This document shows positions 35,289-43,924 of a DNA stretch of 64,000 nucleotides, one piece after another; the stretch's first letter is position 1, and every line of letters starts with the position of its first letter. Source of the DNA: Pseudomonas brassicacearum (GTDB taxonomy: Bacteria > Pseudomonadota > Gammaproteobacteria > Pseudomonadales > Pseudomonadaceae). The position numbers and the translations under genes are program-made. The notes under the pieces are model-generated. The model saw nothing but the letters and a program-made list of their open reading frames with translations, was not told the DNA's origin and did not search any database. The DNA is taken from NCBI RefSeq assembly GCF_003732265.1, contig NZ_MOBK01000006.1:992001-1056000 (forward strand). Reading direction: 5' to 3'.

Positions 35289-35321
35289 AACCTGACAAAG
35301 TTGTAATCTGGCTGTCAGGTT
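35289..35321. promoter_or_regulatory. Cop box within an inverted repeat
   Basis: TGACAAAGTTGTAAT at 35,293-35,307 matches the Cop/Cus box pattern TGACA-N3-TTGT-N-AT. It lies inside a larger inverted repeat AACCTGACA (35,289-35,297) / TGTCAGGTT (35,313-35,321), between the divergent regulator and cupredoxin genes. Confidence 0.75.
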
Positions 35322-35384
35322 GCGGGCAGTGACCGCAGTCTAGAGTTTTCCACAGGCTGAACCTTATCTTGTTGGAGTACGACG

Positions 35385-35909
35385 ATGTTTTTGCGCAAAC
35401 CTATACTGCGGGTGGCGTGTCTGTTGGCGTTGAGTTCGCCGGTGTGGGCTGGCCCGGCGCAGTCCTACGACTTCGGCCAGCCCGCTGCGGCGGCCCAGGC
35501 GACTCGCAGTGTTGAAGTGGTGATGGGCGACATGTCGTTCACCCCCAAGGCAATCGACATCAAGGCCGGTGAGACCATTCGTTTTGTGCTGGTGAATAAA
35601 GGGCAGTTGCTGCACGAATTCAACCTGGGGGACGCGGCGATGCATGCCAAGCACCAGCAGGAAATGTTGCAGATGCAACAGAGTGGCATGCTCACGCCTA
35701 CGGGCATGAAGGAAATGGACCACGGTTCGATGGCGGGTATGGATCATGGAATGATGAAGCACGACGACCCCAATAGCGTTCTCGTCGAGCCGGGTAAAAC
35801 CGCCGAGCTGACCTGGACCTTCACCAAGGCCGCCAGCCTGGAATTTGCCTGCAACATCCCCGGCCATTATCAGGCGGGCATGGTCGGCAAGTTGACTGTC
35901 AGTCAGTAA
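35385..35909 (+). CDS. Periplasmic cupredoxin, copper-binding
   Basis: A 174-residue secreted protein with signal peptide (RVACLLALSSPVWAG) and a plastocyanin/azurin-like domain. Copper ligands are the histidine in LLHEFNLG and the Cys-His-Met set in EFACNIPGHYQAGM. A loop rich in Met and His (MDHGSMAGMDHGMMKHDD, residues 111-128) could bind extra copper. It is expected to be induced by the adjacent two-component system for copper tolerance. Confidence 0.88.
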   Translation: MFLRKPILRVACLLALSSPVWAGPAQSYDFGQPAAAAQATRSVEVVMGDMSFTPKAIDIKAGETIRFVLVNKGQLLHEFNLGDAAMHAKHQQEMLQMQQSGMLTPTGMKEMDHGSMAGMDHGMMKHDDPNSVLVEPGKTAELTWTFTKAASLEFACNIPGHYQAGMVGKLTVSQ

Positions 35910-35970
35910 GCACTCAATGGCGGGCGCAAAGGCTGGTAGAATCCGCTGATTCTTCAGTCAGGTTTCCGCC

Positions 35971-36801
35971 ATGCATCCCGCAGCCGAACACTCGCCGCTG
36001 GGCAAATCCAGCGAATACATCGCCACTTACACGCCGTCCCTGCTGTTCCCGATCCCGCGCACCGCGAAATGGGCCGAGCTGGGCCTGACGGCTGAAACCC
36101 TGCCGTATAAAGGCGTGGATTTCTGGAACTGCTTCGAGCTGTCGTGGCTGTTGCCGTCCGGCAAGCCAGTCGTGGCGATTGGCGAGTTCAGCATCCCGGC
36201 GGATTCGCCGAACATCATCGAGTCGAAGTCGTTCAAGCTGTACCTGAACTCGCTGAACCAGACACCGTTTGCCGATACGGCGAGCCTCGAAGCGACGCTG
36301 GCGAAAGACCTGTCGGCGGCTGCCGGCAAACCGGTTGGCGTGCGCATCCGCAGCCTCAAGGACGTTGAAGCCGAAGGCGTCGTCGCCTTGCCCGGCGTGT
36401 GCATTGATGACCTGGACATCAGCGTCAGCAACTACGAGCATCCCCGTCCGGAACTGCTGCGTTGCGATGAATCGCGCATCGTGGAGGAGAGCGTGCACAG
36501 CCATTTGCTCAAATCCAACTGCCCGGTCACCAGTCAGCCGGACTGGGGCAGCGTGGCGGTGGAATACCGTGGCGCGGCGCTGGATCACGCGAGTTTGCTG
36601 GAATACATCGTGAGCTTCCGTCAGCACTCGGACTTTCATGAGCAGTGCGTGGAGCGGATTTTCCTCGACTTGCAGCGGTTGTTGAAGCCGGAGAAGTTGA
36701 CGGTGTATGCGCGGTATGTGCGCCGTGGCGGGCTGGATATCAACCCGTACCGCAGCACCGAAACCGTTCAACTGCCGAACCATCGCCTGGTCCGCCAATA
36801 A
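35971..36801 (+). CDS. queF: NADPH-dependent 7-cyano-7-deazaguanine reductase
   Basis: A 276-residue enzyme of the long QueF type, which reduces preQ0 to preQ1 in queuosine synthesis. The QueF motif ESKSFKLYLNSLNQT and the catalytic Cys184 with its aspartate in SNCPVTSQPDW are present. It is a single gene followed by a REP doublet and a terminator. Confidence 0.96.
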   Translation: MHPAAEHSPLGKSSEYIATYTPSLLFPIPRTAKWAELGLTAETLPYKGVDFWNCFELSWLLPSGKPVVAIGEFSIPADSPNIIESKSFKLYLNSLNQTPFADTASLEATLAKDLSAAAGKPVGVRIRSLKDVEAEGVVALPGVCIDDLDISVSNYEHPRPELLRCDESRIVEESVHSHLLKSNCPVTSQPDWGSVAVEYRGAALDHASLLEYIVSFRQHSDFHEQCVERIFLDLQRLLKPEKLTVYARYVRRGGLDINPYRSTETVQLPNHRLVRQ

Positions 36802-36810
36802 AGCACTAAT

Positions 36811-36898
36811 GTGGGAGCGGGCTTGCTCGCGAAAGCGGTGTGTCAGACACCATCAATACTGACTGACACACCGCTTTCGCGAGCAAGCCCGCTCCCAC
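36811..36898. repeat. REP doublet with extended 36-base arms
   Basis: Arms 36,811-36,846 and 36,863-36,898 are perfect complements around a 16-base loop. The REP core is extended by a further perfect stretch (GCGGTGTGTCAG), the longest in the window. Confidence 0.93.
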
Positions 36899-36927
36899 AG
36901 TGGATTGCATTGCAACTCCTGGATATT

Positions 36928-36960
36928 AAAAAGCCCCGCTATCGCTAGCGGGGCTTTTTT
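36928..36960. terminator. Bidirectional intrinsic terminator
   Basis: AAAAAGCCCCGCTA and TAGCGGGGCTTTTT pair around TCGC, with A's on the left and T's on the right. It serves queF from the left and the DUF4404 gene from the right. Confidence 0.92.
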
Positions 36961-36973
36961 GTATCCGGCGGGT

Positions 36974-37237
36974 TCAGATCCCGATGTTGCCCAGGGTTTG
37001 CGCGATGTTGCGCAACGTGCCGGCAATAACAGGGTGTTCCAGTTCAAAGCGTTCGACGGCCAGGTTGACGCCGTCGGCGAGGCTGGTGTCTTGGGTTGAG
37101 CTTTCCAGTTTGATCTCGGCTTCAATCTGCGCCATCAACTCGTGCAGGTTTTTGCGCTCATCTTCGTTGAGCGGTGGATTCTGTTCCAATTGCTCGCGCA
37201 GAGTATTGAGTTGTTCTTGCAGTTCGCGGGCAGGCAT
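36974..37237 (-). CDS. DUF4404 family protein
   Basis: An 87-residue cytoplasmic protein starting MPARELQEQLNTLREQLEQN, largely helical and probably coiled-coil. The start at 37,237 has GGAAG upstream; an 11-residue extension lacks a site. The function is unknown. Confidence 0.82.
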   Translation of the reverse strand: MPARELQEQLNTLREQLEQNPPLNEDERKNLHELMAQIEAEIKLESSTQDTSLADGVNLAVERFELEHPVIAGTLRNIAQTLGNIGI

Positions 37238-37346
37238 GGCGTTCTTCCTTTTATCGATAGGCACTGGCATAGACCGCAGCCTCGCGCCAAAGGTCTATGG
37301 CTGACCTTTAGATTAATCCACTTGCGCACAACCTGCATGATCTCGG

Positions 37347-37967
37347 TCAGGGCTTTTCGCCCTTGAGCCGGCGCAGGCTGATATCGGCCAGGCAAGTGTC
37401 GAGGTCGCCGAGATGATCGATCACCGAATGCACACCCAGCCCGAATAGCTGCATCGTCGCCTTGCCGCGCAGGTGCTCGCGTTCCTTTTGGGTCAATGCA
37501 TGCCATTCGCCGGGCGCGAGGCCGCAGAGCGATCCGCAGGACGCCAGGCCAATCGTCCACAGCCCGGCATTCAGCCCCGATTGCAGCAACCGTGGTTCGC
37601 CACTGACCAGCACGCAGCCGTCCAGGCGTTCGACATTCAACGCCATCAGGGCTTGCCAGCAAGCGTTCGGGGCAGGCCATGGATTGATTGTTGCGGGATG
37701 TTGCGATGAGCTGATCCAGGAGGGCAGGGTGACGGCCAGGGAATGGCTGAGGGCGGGGGGTAATTCATCAAGCCAGGCGCAGGGAATTTGTTGGCGCTGC
37801 AGACTGAGCAGGCTGTCCAGCGCGCCGGGAGTAGCCTCGGCGTGCTCGGCAGAATATGCCCCGTGTTGGCGCGTCCGGGCACCGAAATCCACCAGGCAAC
37901 CACTGAGGCCGAACAGGACGGCGGTCAAGCTGGGTGCTGCAACGGGCAAGGTTTCGGCGTGCGGCAT
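37347..37967 (-). CDS. HAD-fold phosphonatase-like protein lacking catalytic aspartates
   Basis: A 206-residue protein aligning by eye with phosphonoacetaldehyde hydrolase. VLFGLSGCLVDFGA corresponds to the family's VIFDWAGTTVDFGS, and LNAGLWTIGLASCGSLCGL corresponds to its LNAGMWTVGLA region. The nucleophile aspartate of motif I is glycine and the later acidic pair is replaced by SG, so hydrolase activity is unlikely. It lies in the conserved queF-mlaA interval where pseudomonads carry HAD-like genes. Confidence 0.75.
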   Translation of the reverse strand: MPHAETLPVAAPSLTAVLFGLSGCLVDFGARTRQHGAYSAEHAEATPGALDSLLSLQRQQIPCAWLDELPPALSHSLAVTLPSWISSSQHPATINPWPAPNACWQALMALNVERLDGCVLVSGEPRLLQSGLNAGLWTIGLASCGSLCGLAPGEWHALTQKEREHLRGKATMQLFGLGVHSVIDHLGDLDTCLADISLRRLKGEKP

Positions 37968-38167
37968 AGGAGCGTCCCTGAAATAGTGACAAGGCTATGC
38001 GGCGTCAGTGACAGTTGAGTGACATTGATGTGAAACGCTCTCAATCGGGACTATTCATCTGTAGGCGAATGCGCGGGAGGCTGCCTAAACCGGCTTTTCC
38101 GTCTTATACTTGCCAGCTTAATGCCCGGGCCAAGTGCCCGCGCCAGTAAAATCCAAGGAGTTTTTCT

Positions 38168-38857
38168 ATGCGCTGGAGCAATCATCTCGCTCAGCTTTTT
38201 GTGTGTGCCAGCGTGTTGCTGGTTCCGTTTGCGGCTCAGGCTGCTACGGAAGACGATCCTTGGGAAAGCGTTAACCGTCCGATCTTCAAGTTCAACGATG
38301 TGGTCGACACGTATGCACTCAAGCCTGTGGCTCAGGGCTATGAGTTCATCACGCCGCAGTTTCTGGAAGACGGCATCCACAACATGTTCCGCAACGTCGG
38401 TGACGTCACCAACCTGGTGAACAACATTCTGCAGGCCAAACCGGCCGCTGCGGGCACCGACACTGCACGTATCATCTTCAACACCACGTTCGGCCTGCTG
38501 GGCTTCTTCGATGTGGGCACCAAGATGGGCCTGAATCGTAACGACGAAGACTTCGGTCAAACCCTCGGCTATTGGGGGATGGGCAGCGGTCCTTATGTGA
38601 TGCTGCCGCTGTTGGGCCCAAGCACCTTGCGTGATGCGCCGTCCAAGTTCGTCGACAGCTACACCAGCCCGTACCCGTACATCAACGACGTGCCCGTGCG
38701 TAACTCGGTCTTCGGCCTGAACATCGTCGACACGCGCGCCAGCTTGCTGTCGAGCGAGAAGCTGATCACAGGCGACAAGTACACATTCATCCGTAATGCC
38801 TACTTGCAGAACCGCGAATTCAAAGTCAAAGACGGCCAGGTTGAAGACGATTTTTAA
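38168..38857 (+). CDS. mlaA: Phospholipid-transport protein MlaA (VacJ)
   Basis: A 229-residue protein of the MlaA family, which removes phospholipids from the outer leaflet of the outer membrane. ATEDDPWESVNRPIFKFND, GTKMGLNRNDEDFGQTLGYW and GPYVMLPLLGPSTLRD are the family hallmarks. The signal peptide ends AAQA-ATEDD with no cysteine, so it does not look like a lipoprotein as E. coli MlaA is. Confidence 0.93.
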   Translation: MRWSNHLAQLFVCASVLLVPFAAQAATEDDPWESVNRPIFKFNDVVDTYALKPVAQGYEFITPQFLEDGIHNMFRNVGDVTNLVNNILQAKPAAAGTDTARIIFNTTFGLLGFFDVGTKMGLNRNDEDFGQTLGYWGMGSGPYVMLPLLGPSTLRDAPSKFVDSYTSPYPYINDVPVRNSVFGLNIVDTRASLLSSEKLITGDKYTFIRNAYLQNREFKVKDGQVEDDF

Positions 38858-38876
38858 TCACGACCGATAAAACCAG

Positions 38877-38909
38877 GAAGGCGGCCCACTGGGCCGCCTT
38901 CTTTCGTTT
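38877..38909 (+). terminator. Intrinsic terminator of mlaA
   Basis: GAAGGCGGCCC and GGGCCGCCTTC form an 11-base-pair stem around ACT, followed by TTTCGTTT. Confidence 0.9.
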
Positions 38910-38918
38910 GGATCCGCC

Positions 38919-39218
38919 TTATTTCATCTTCAAGATTGTAAGCCCGAGTTTCTGACCTTCACCGTCCAAAGACTTCACCCACACCACTTCAGTGTCGGCC
39001 TCAAGGCCTTTTAACGCGGCGTGATCGGAATCGATGCGCACGTTAAGCCGGTCGCCCACCTTGAACTCACGCTGCGCTTCAACCTGCATGCCACTGCTGG
39101 AAAGGTCGATGCAGACGGCTGGCACCTCATCACCTTCATGAATCAACGACACATCGGCATCGACTCGCATGCGGATGAAATCGCGCTTTTCGCTGTAGTC
39201 CCGACCGGTTTGACTCAT
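38919..39218 (-). CDS. PilZ domain protein
   Basis: A 99-residue single-domain PilZ protein. EKRDFIRMRVDADV supplies RxxxR and CIDLSSSGMQVEA supplies D-x-S-x-x-G, so both halves of the c-di-GMP-binding site are intact. It has no partner gene in the same direction. Confidence 0.9.
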   Translation of the reverse strand: MSQTGRDYSEKRDFIRMRVDADVSLIHEGDEVPAVCIDLSSSGMQVEAQREFKVGDRLNVRIDSDHAALKGLEADTEVVWVKSLDGEGQKLGLTILKMK

Positions 39219-39494
39219 GGGCTCGATCCTTCCATTGGGTTACGGATTTGTCTGTTCTTATAACTCCCGGTGATTTGACAAGTAAAGACGCCAAGCGACC
39301 ATCGGCGTGAGCTTGAAACACCTCTCGGATGGGAGTACCGTCTGCGCCTTAGAAGGGCACCTCTGGTGTACAGGTAAGTAGGGCAAACGCTCGAAAACGG
39401 TGCAATAGAGAGGCTAGAAAGCGAATCCAGTAGTGTGAGCCGGGCTAAAACCCGTGCCTGCTACGCCAACCTAATTCTGGCGCCGTTTGCCCAC

Positions 39495-40676
39495 ATGCCA
39501 AAAACCAGTGCCACGCTGCTGATAATCGATGATGACGAAGTAGTGCGCGCGAGTCTCGCGGCCTATTTGGAAGACAGTGGTTTCAGTGTCCTGCAGGCCA
39601 GCAATGGCCAACAGGGTCTTCAGGTATTCGAGCAAGACAAGCCCGACTTGGTCATCTGCGATCTGCGCATGCCGCAGATGGGCGGACTCGAACTCATTCG
39701 CCAGGTTACCGAACGGTCCCCGCAAACGCCGGTGATTGTGGTTTCGGGTGCCGGCGTGATGAACGACGCGGTCGAGGCACTGCGCCTGGGCGCGGCGGAT
39801 TACCTGATCAAGCCTCTAGAAGATCTGGCCGTGCTCGAGCACTCTGTGCGCCGGGCCCTGGATCGTGCGCGCCTGCTGCTGGAAAACCAGCGCTACCGCG
39901 AGAAGCTGGAAAAGGCCAACCGTGAGCTCGCCGCCAGCCTGAACCTGCTCCAGGAAGACCAGAATGCCGGTCGGCAGGTGCAGATGAACATGCTGCCGGT
40001 CAGCCCCTGGACCATCGACGAGTTCCAGTTTGCACACCAGATCATTCCGTCGCTGTACCTGTCGGGTGATTTCGTTGACTACTTTCGGGTCGATGAGCGT
40101 AGGGTAGCCTTCTACCTGGCAGACGTTTCCGGGCATGGCGCTTCTTCAGCGTTCGTCACCGTGCTGCTGAAGTTCATGACCACGCGCTTGCTGTTCGAAT
40201 CCAAGCGCAGCGGCACATTGCCGGAATTCAAGCCTTCAGAGGTCCTTGGTCATATCAACCGAGGCCTGATCAGTTGTAAGCTGGGTAAACACGTCACAAT
40301 GGTCGGTGGAGTCATCGACGAGGAGACAGGTTTGTTGACCTATAGCATCGGTGGTCATTTGCCGTTGCCTGTGTTGTACACGCCAGACAGTGTTCGTTAT
40401 CTGGAAGGGCGCGGTCTACCGGTGGGCCTCTTCAATGAAGCCACCTACGAAGACCACGTGCTGGAGTTGCCGCCGACGTTCAGCCTGACGCTGATGTCTG
40501 ATGGCATTCTGGACCTTTTGCCAGAACCCACACTCAAAGAAAAAGAAGCGGCGTTGCCCCAACGGGTCAAGGCTGCGGGCGGCACCCTGGATGGGCTGCG
40601 GCAGGTTTTTGGATTGGCCACGCTTGGGGAGATGCCGGATGATATCGCCCTGTTGGTGTTGAGCAGGAATCTTTAA
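39495..40676 (+). CDS. rssB: Response regulator with PP2C phosphatase domain (RssB)
   Basis: A 393-residue protein with an N-terminal receiver (LLIIDDDEV, phosphoacceptor Asp56 in LVICDLRMPQ), a coiled-coil linker (about 130-170) and a C-terminal SpoIIE/PP2C serine phosphatase (SGDFVDYF, LADVSGHGASSAF, LMSDGILDL, DDIALLVL). In P. aeruginosa the orthologue at this position acts with RssC in control of RpoS. The ATG at 39,495 begins at the domain. Its stop overlaps the rssC start as TAATG. Confidence 0.9.
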   Translation: MPKTSATLLIIDDDEVVRASLAAYLEDSGFSVLQASNGQQGLQVFEQDKPDLVICDLRMPQMGGLELIRQVTERSPQTPVIVVSGAGVMNDAVEALRLGAADYLIKPLEDLAVLEHSVRRALDRARLLLENQRYREKLEKANRELAASLNLLQEDQNAGRQVQMNMLPVSPWTIDEFQFAHQIIPSLYLSGDFVDYFRVDERRVAFYLADVSGHGASSAFVTVLLKFMTTRLLFESKRSGTLPEFKPSEVLGHINRGLISCKLGKHVTMVGGVIDEETGLLTYSIGGHLPLPVLYTPDSVRYLEGRGLPVGLFNEATYEDHVLELPPTFSLTLMSDGILDLLPEPTLKEKEAALPQRVKAAGGTLDGLRQVFGLATLGEMPDDIALLVLSRNL

Positions 40677-41158
40677 TGAGTACCGGTAGAATCCAGTTCG
40701 CCGAGCAGGATGGCACCTTCGTCCTGAAATTCGTCGGTGAAGTTCGCCTGACCCTGTGTTCGGCGTTGGATGCGACTATTGATCGGATCTTCACCGCGTT
40801 GAATTTCAACGCGATCGTGATCGACCTGACCGAAACCCGCAGCATCGACAGCACCACCCTTGGCCTGCTGGCCAAATTGTCGATCCTGTCGAGGCAGAAA
40901 GTCGGCCTGCTGCCGACGGTCGTCACCACCCACGAAGACATCACCCGATTGCTGGAATCCATGGGTTTCGAGCAAGTGTTCAACATCGTTGACCAGCCTG
41001 TGCCGTGCCCGGAATGCCTGGACGACCTGCCAGACCAGGATCAGTCCGAGGAAGTGGTGAGGATCAAGGTTCTTGAAGCCCACAAAATCCTCATGGGCCT
41101 TAATGACCACAATCGCGAAGCGTTCCATGACCTGGTGAATGCGCTGGAGCGTCACTGA
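40676..41158 (+). CDS. rssC: STAS anti-sigma factor antagonist (RssC)
   Basis: A 160-residue protein with a STAS domain; DLTETRSIDSTTLGLLAKL contains the serine/threonine that is phosphorylated in SpoIIAA-like proteins. A C-terminal extension of about 55 residues carries CPEC. It is translationally coupled to rssB, which is the likely phosphatase acting on it. Confidence 0.9.
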   Translation: MSTGRIQFAEQDGTFVLKFVGEVRLTLCSALDATIDRIFTALNFNAIVIDLTETRSIDSTTLGLLAKLSILSRQKVGLLPTVVTTHEDITRLLESMGFEQVFNIVDQPVPCPECLDDLPDQDQSEEVVRIKVLEAHKILMGLNDHNREAFHDLVNALERH

Positions 41159-41178
41159 TCGCTTGAAGTTACTGGCAC

Positions 41179-41213
41179 AAAAAAGGGCGAACCCACCAGG
41201 GTTCGCCCTTTTT
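41179..41213. terminator. Bidirectional intrinsic terminator
   Basis: AAAAGGGCGAACCC and GGGTTCGCCCTTTT pair around ACCA, flanked by A's and T's, between the convergent rssC and tal genes. Confidence 0.92.
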
Positions 41214-41231
41214 GCATTGCGCTAACTCAAA

Positions 41232-42158
41232 TCACAGCTTGGCTTGCAGCAGAGCCTCAAGCTTCTCCTGGTCGCGAGCAAACTGACGAATGCCCTCGGC
41301 CAGTTTCTCGGTCGCCATTGCATCCTCGTTGGACAACCAACGGAACTGCGCTTCATTCAAGCTCAAACGCGCCTCACCGGCATGCCCAGGCGCCAACTTG
41401 CGCTCCAGCTTGCCAGTATCCGCCGCCAGCTTCTCCAGCAGGTCCGGGCTGATGGTCAGGCGATCACAACCTGCCAATTGCTCAATCTGGCTCAAGTTGC
41501 GGAAGCTCGCGCCCATCACCACAGTCTTGTAGTCATTGGCTTTGTAGTAGTTGTAGATGCGGGTCACCGACTGCACGCCCGGATCATCCGCGCCGGTGTA
41601 GTCGTTGCCGTTGGCTTTCTTGTACCAGTCGTAAATCCGGCCCACGAACGGCGAGATCAGGAACACACCTGCATCGGCGCACGCGGCTGCCTGAGCAAAC
41701 GAGAACAACAGCGTCAGGTTGGTCTGAATGCCTTCTTTTTCCAGTGTCTCTGCGGCGCGAATGCCTTCCCAGGTGGAGGCAATCTTGATCAGCACGCGGT
41801 CACGGCCAATGCCGGCCTTGTCGTACAGCTCGATCAGACGGTGCGCACGCTTCAATACGGCGTCAGTGTCGAACGACAGGCGCGCATCCACTTCAGTGGA
41901 AATGCGGCCCGGGACAACCTTCAGAATCTCTTGCCCGACTGCAACGCCAAAACGGTCGCTGGCCAAGCCCACATCGCCTTTGCAATCGTGAACGCAGGCG
42001 TTCAGCAATTCGGCGTAGGCAGGAATCGCCGCGGCTTTGAGCAACAGGGAAGGGTTAGTGGTGGCGTCCACCGGTTTAACGCGAGCGATCGCTTCGAAGT
42101 CGCCGGTATCGGCAACCACGGTGGTCATTTGTTTCAGTTGTTCCAGCTTGGAAGTCAT
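41232..42158 (-). CDS. tal: Transaldolase
   Basis: A 308-residue TalB-type enzyme of the pentose phosphate pathway. DATTNPSLLLKAA, the Schiff-base lysine in DRVLIKIASTWEGI, and TLLFSFAQAAACADAGV are present. The start at MTSKLEQLKQ is chosen over a longer frame. Confidence 0.96.
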   Translation of the reverse strand: MTSKLEQLKQMTTVVADTGDFEAIARVKPVDATTNPSLLLKAAAIPAYAELLNACVHDCKGDVGLASDRFGVAVGQEILKVVPGRISTEVDARLSFDTDAVLKRAHRLIELYDKAGIGRDRVLIKIASTWEGIRAAETLEKEGIQTNLTLLFSFAQAAACADAGVFLISPFVGRIYDWYKKANGNDYTGADDPGVQSVTRIYNYYKANDYKTVVMGASFRNLSQIEQLAGCDRLTISPDLLEKLAADTGKLERKLAPGHAGEARLSLNEAQFRWLSNEDAMATEKLAEGIRQFARDQEKLEALLQAKL

Positions 42159-42441
42159 GGGCGTGCTCTGTCCTGTGGGTCTAATGACATTACCCGAGCG
42201 CTGACAGCCACTCAAGGGCGCATGTACGTATCAATGGCCCCAGCGGCAACAACCTGAAAACGGCTGTTTGAATGGCGGGGCACGGTATCGGTTAATACGA
42301 TGCCAAAACCGGGCACAGGTTCAAGGTAACTGACCGCTGACGCCTTATCTTGTCGGGGGCCGCTGTTAAAAAGGGTCGGAGCCTGCCGTTATAAGATGTC
42401 AAATAGTGAGGCCCGGATGCCGTGTAACGTGTTGCTGATAA
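42159..42441. other. Intergenic region at the left border of the exopolysaccharide locus
   Basis: 283 bases between tal and the next rightward gene. No gene, terminator or strong promoter was recognised. Confidence 0.4.
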
Positions 42442-42846
42442 ATGGATGTATCGGACGGGAAGATGACTTCACAGGGGAAGCAGGTGTCTGGAAATGTGGA
42501 GGCATTCGATGACCTCATCTTGGGTTATGTCCTGAAGAAACTCACCGAAGTATTTGAAGAATTGATGGCGGTTTCAAAAAACAATCACCCGGATAATTTG
42601 CAGGGTGTGGTGGAAATGGGCAGGGTTAAAGCCGCAAAAAATATTCCCGGTTGGTTGCAGCGAGTGAAACACAGCACGCCTTCTCAGGTTACCCGCGTAA
42701 TGATTGAGCAAATGAACGACGCGCAACAACGTCAGCAAGACCTGCGCGTTGAAGCGCAAGTCGTATTGTTGGAATTGCTGGTGGAAGCCTCGCTGGCGTT
42801 CGACGCGACAAGATATTCCGAAGGTAAGAACAAAAGCCTGCATTAA
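42442..42846 (+). CDS. Hypothetical protein, unrecognised
   Basis: A 134-residue soluble, helical and charged protein with no membrane segment or motif I recognise (MDVSDGKMTSQGKQVSGNVE and onward). An alternative ATG lies at 42,463; neither start has a clear ribosome binding site. It is convergent with the glycoside hydrolase gene, whose stop lies 20 bases beyond its own. Confidence 0.6.
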   Translation: MDVSDGKMTSQGKQVSGNVEAFDDLILGYVLKKLTEVFEELMAVSKNNHPDNLQGVVEMGRVKAAKNIPGWLQRVKHSTPSQVTRVMIEQMNDAQQRQQDLRVEAQVVLLELLVEASLAFDATRYSEGKNKSLH

Positions 42847-42865
42847 CCGCGCAGGCCGTTATTCG

Positions 42866-43837
42866 CTATTGTGCTTTTAACAGCGTCTTGACGGCCGCTT
42901 CCGCTGGTTTTGATTTGCCATCAGAAGACATTAACCCAAAACTTCTTTCACGATCATTGCTGCCTGAGTCGCTGTTTTTCCATTCGTAAAGAGAGGTCAG
43001 CGGTATGTTCAGCTGTTTGACGTCGGTTATGAACTTACTAATGCGTGATGCTTGTCCGGTTGTTCCTCCAATGGAGCTGAGCGATGGCACTCCCCATTCG
43101 GTAATCACGCCGGGTACATGGAAGTTATTGAGAATAAATGCTTGAGCACTGCTGATCTCGGTGCCCGACATACCATAAGGATGATACGAGACAGCACTCA
43201 GGCATTTCGGATACTCAGTAGTGATTTTAGTCAGTGCTACGGTCGACTTGGAGCCTGTGGTTGGCGCCCGTGCGAATCCAAACCCGATCAGCGGTGTTGA
43301 ATGATCGCGCTGTTGTAACCCTTTGCACACGGCGCTCATGAACGGCACAAACGTTACTTCAAAATGCTGCGTGGGCCAGTATTTTGGCAAGTCCGGTTCA
43401 TTCCATATTTCTATGGCCACAAGCTGCGTGCTGAAGGTGTTTTCCAGGCCGATGACCGAGTTTGCGAATGCCGCGCCTGCGCTGGCGAGCTCATCGCCAC
43501 TGCTGTTCGTTTTGCCGGTCAACGCTTTGGTTGAACGAACGGTCATCAATACCGGCAGGTTGGCGGATTTGGCGGCCGCGAACGCTTCATTGATCTGATT
43601 CTGGTACACCGGGCTGTTCAAGCTGTTGGTCCATACGCCAAAGCGCACGAATCCGAAGCCTGAATCCTTGATCTGCCGGGCATCGGTGGCAGAGAAGTTT
43701 TGAATCTTTACCTGAACGCCTATGGTCTTGTTGTCCTCCGCCAGTGCTGGAAAAGCCTGGCTGGCGTTAGCGTGATTGAATGTGCCGAGTATCAACAGCG
43801 TTGAAGCGGTAATACATCGAAAACTCGCTGAGGTCAT
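42866..43837 (-). CDS. Secreted glycoside hydrolase, clan A type
   Basis: A 323-residue protein with a signal peptide (MTSASFRCITASTLLILGTF then NHANA). The acid/base glutamate is in VAIEIWNEPDLPKYW and the likely nucleophile in VPGVITEWGVPS, the arrangement of clan GH-A TIM-barrel enzymes. Position beside an exopolysaccharide locus suggests a periplasmic hydrolase of the polymer, by analogy with PslG; the substrate is unknown. The start at 43,837 has AGGAA upstream. Confidence 0.75.
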   Translation of the reverse strand: MTSASFRCITASTLLILGTFNHANASQAFPALAEDNKTIGVQVKIQNFSATDARQIKDSGFGFVRFGVWTNSLNSPVYQNQINEAFAAAKSANLPVLMTVRSTKALTGKTNSSGDELASAGAAFANSVIGLENTFSTQLVAIEIWNEPDLPKYWPTQHFEVTFVPFMSAVCKGLQQRDHSTPLIGFGFARAPTTGSKSTVALTKITTEYPKCLSAVSYHPYGMSGTEISSAQAFILNNFHVPGVITEWGVPSLSSIGGTTGQASRISKFITDVKQLNIPLTSLYEWKNSDSGSNDRERSFGLMSSDGKSKPAEAAVKTLLKAQ

Positions 43838-43924
43838 GTCTGATTCCTGAGGGGGCAAGTAATACAGCCATATCATCAATCCGCTATTACCGGTGCACCA
43901 TTGTTATTTTTGGTCGGAAAAATA

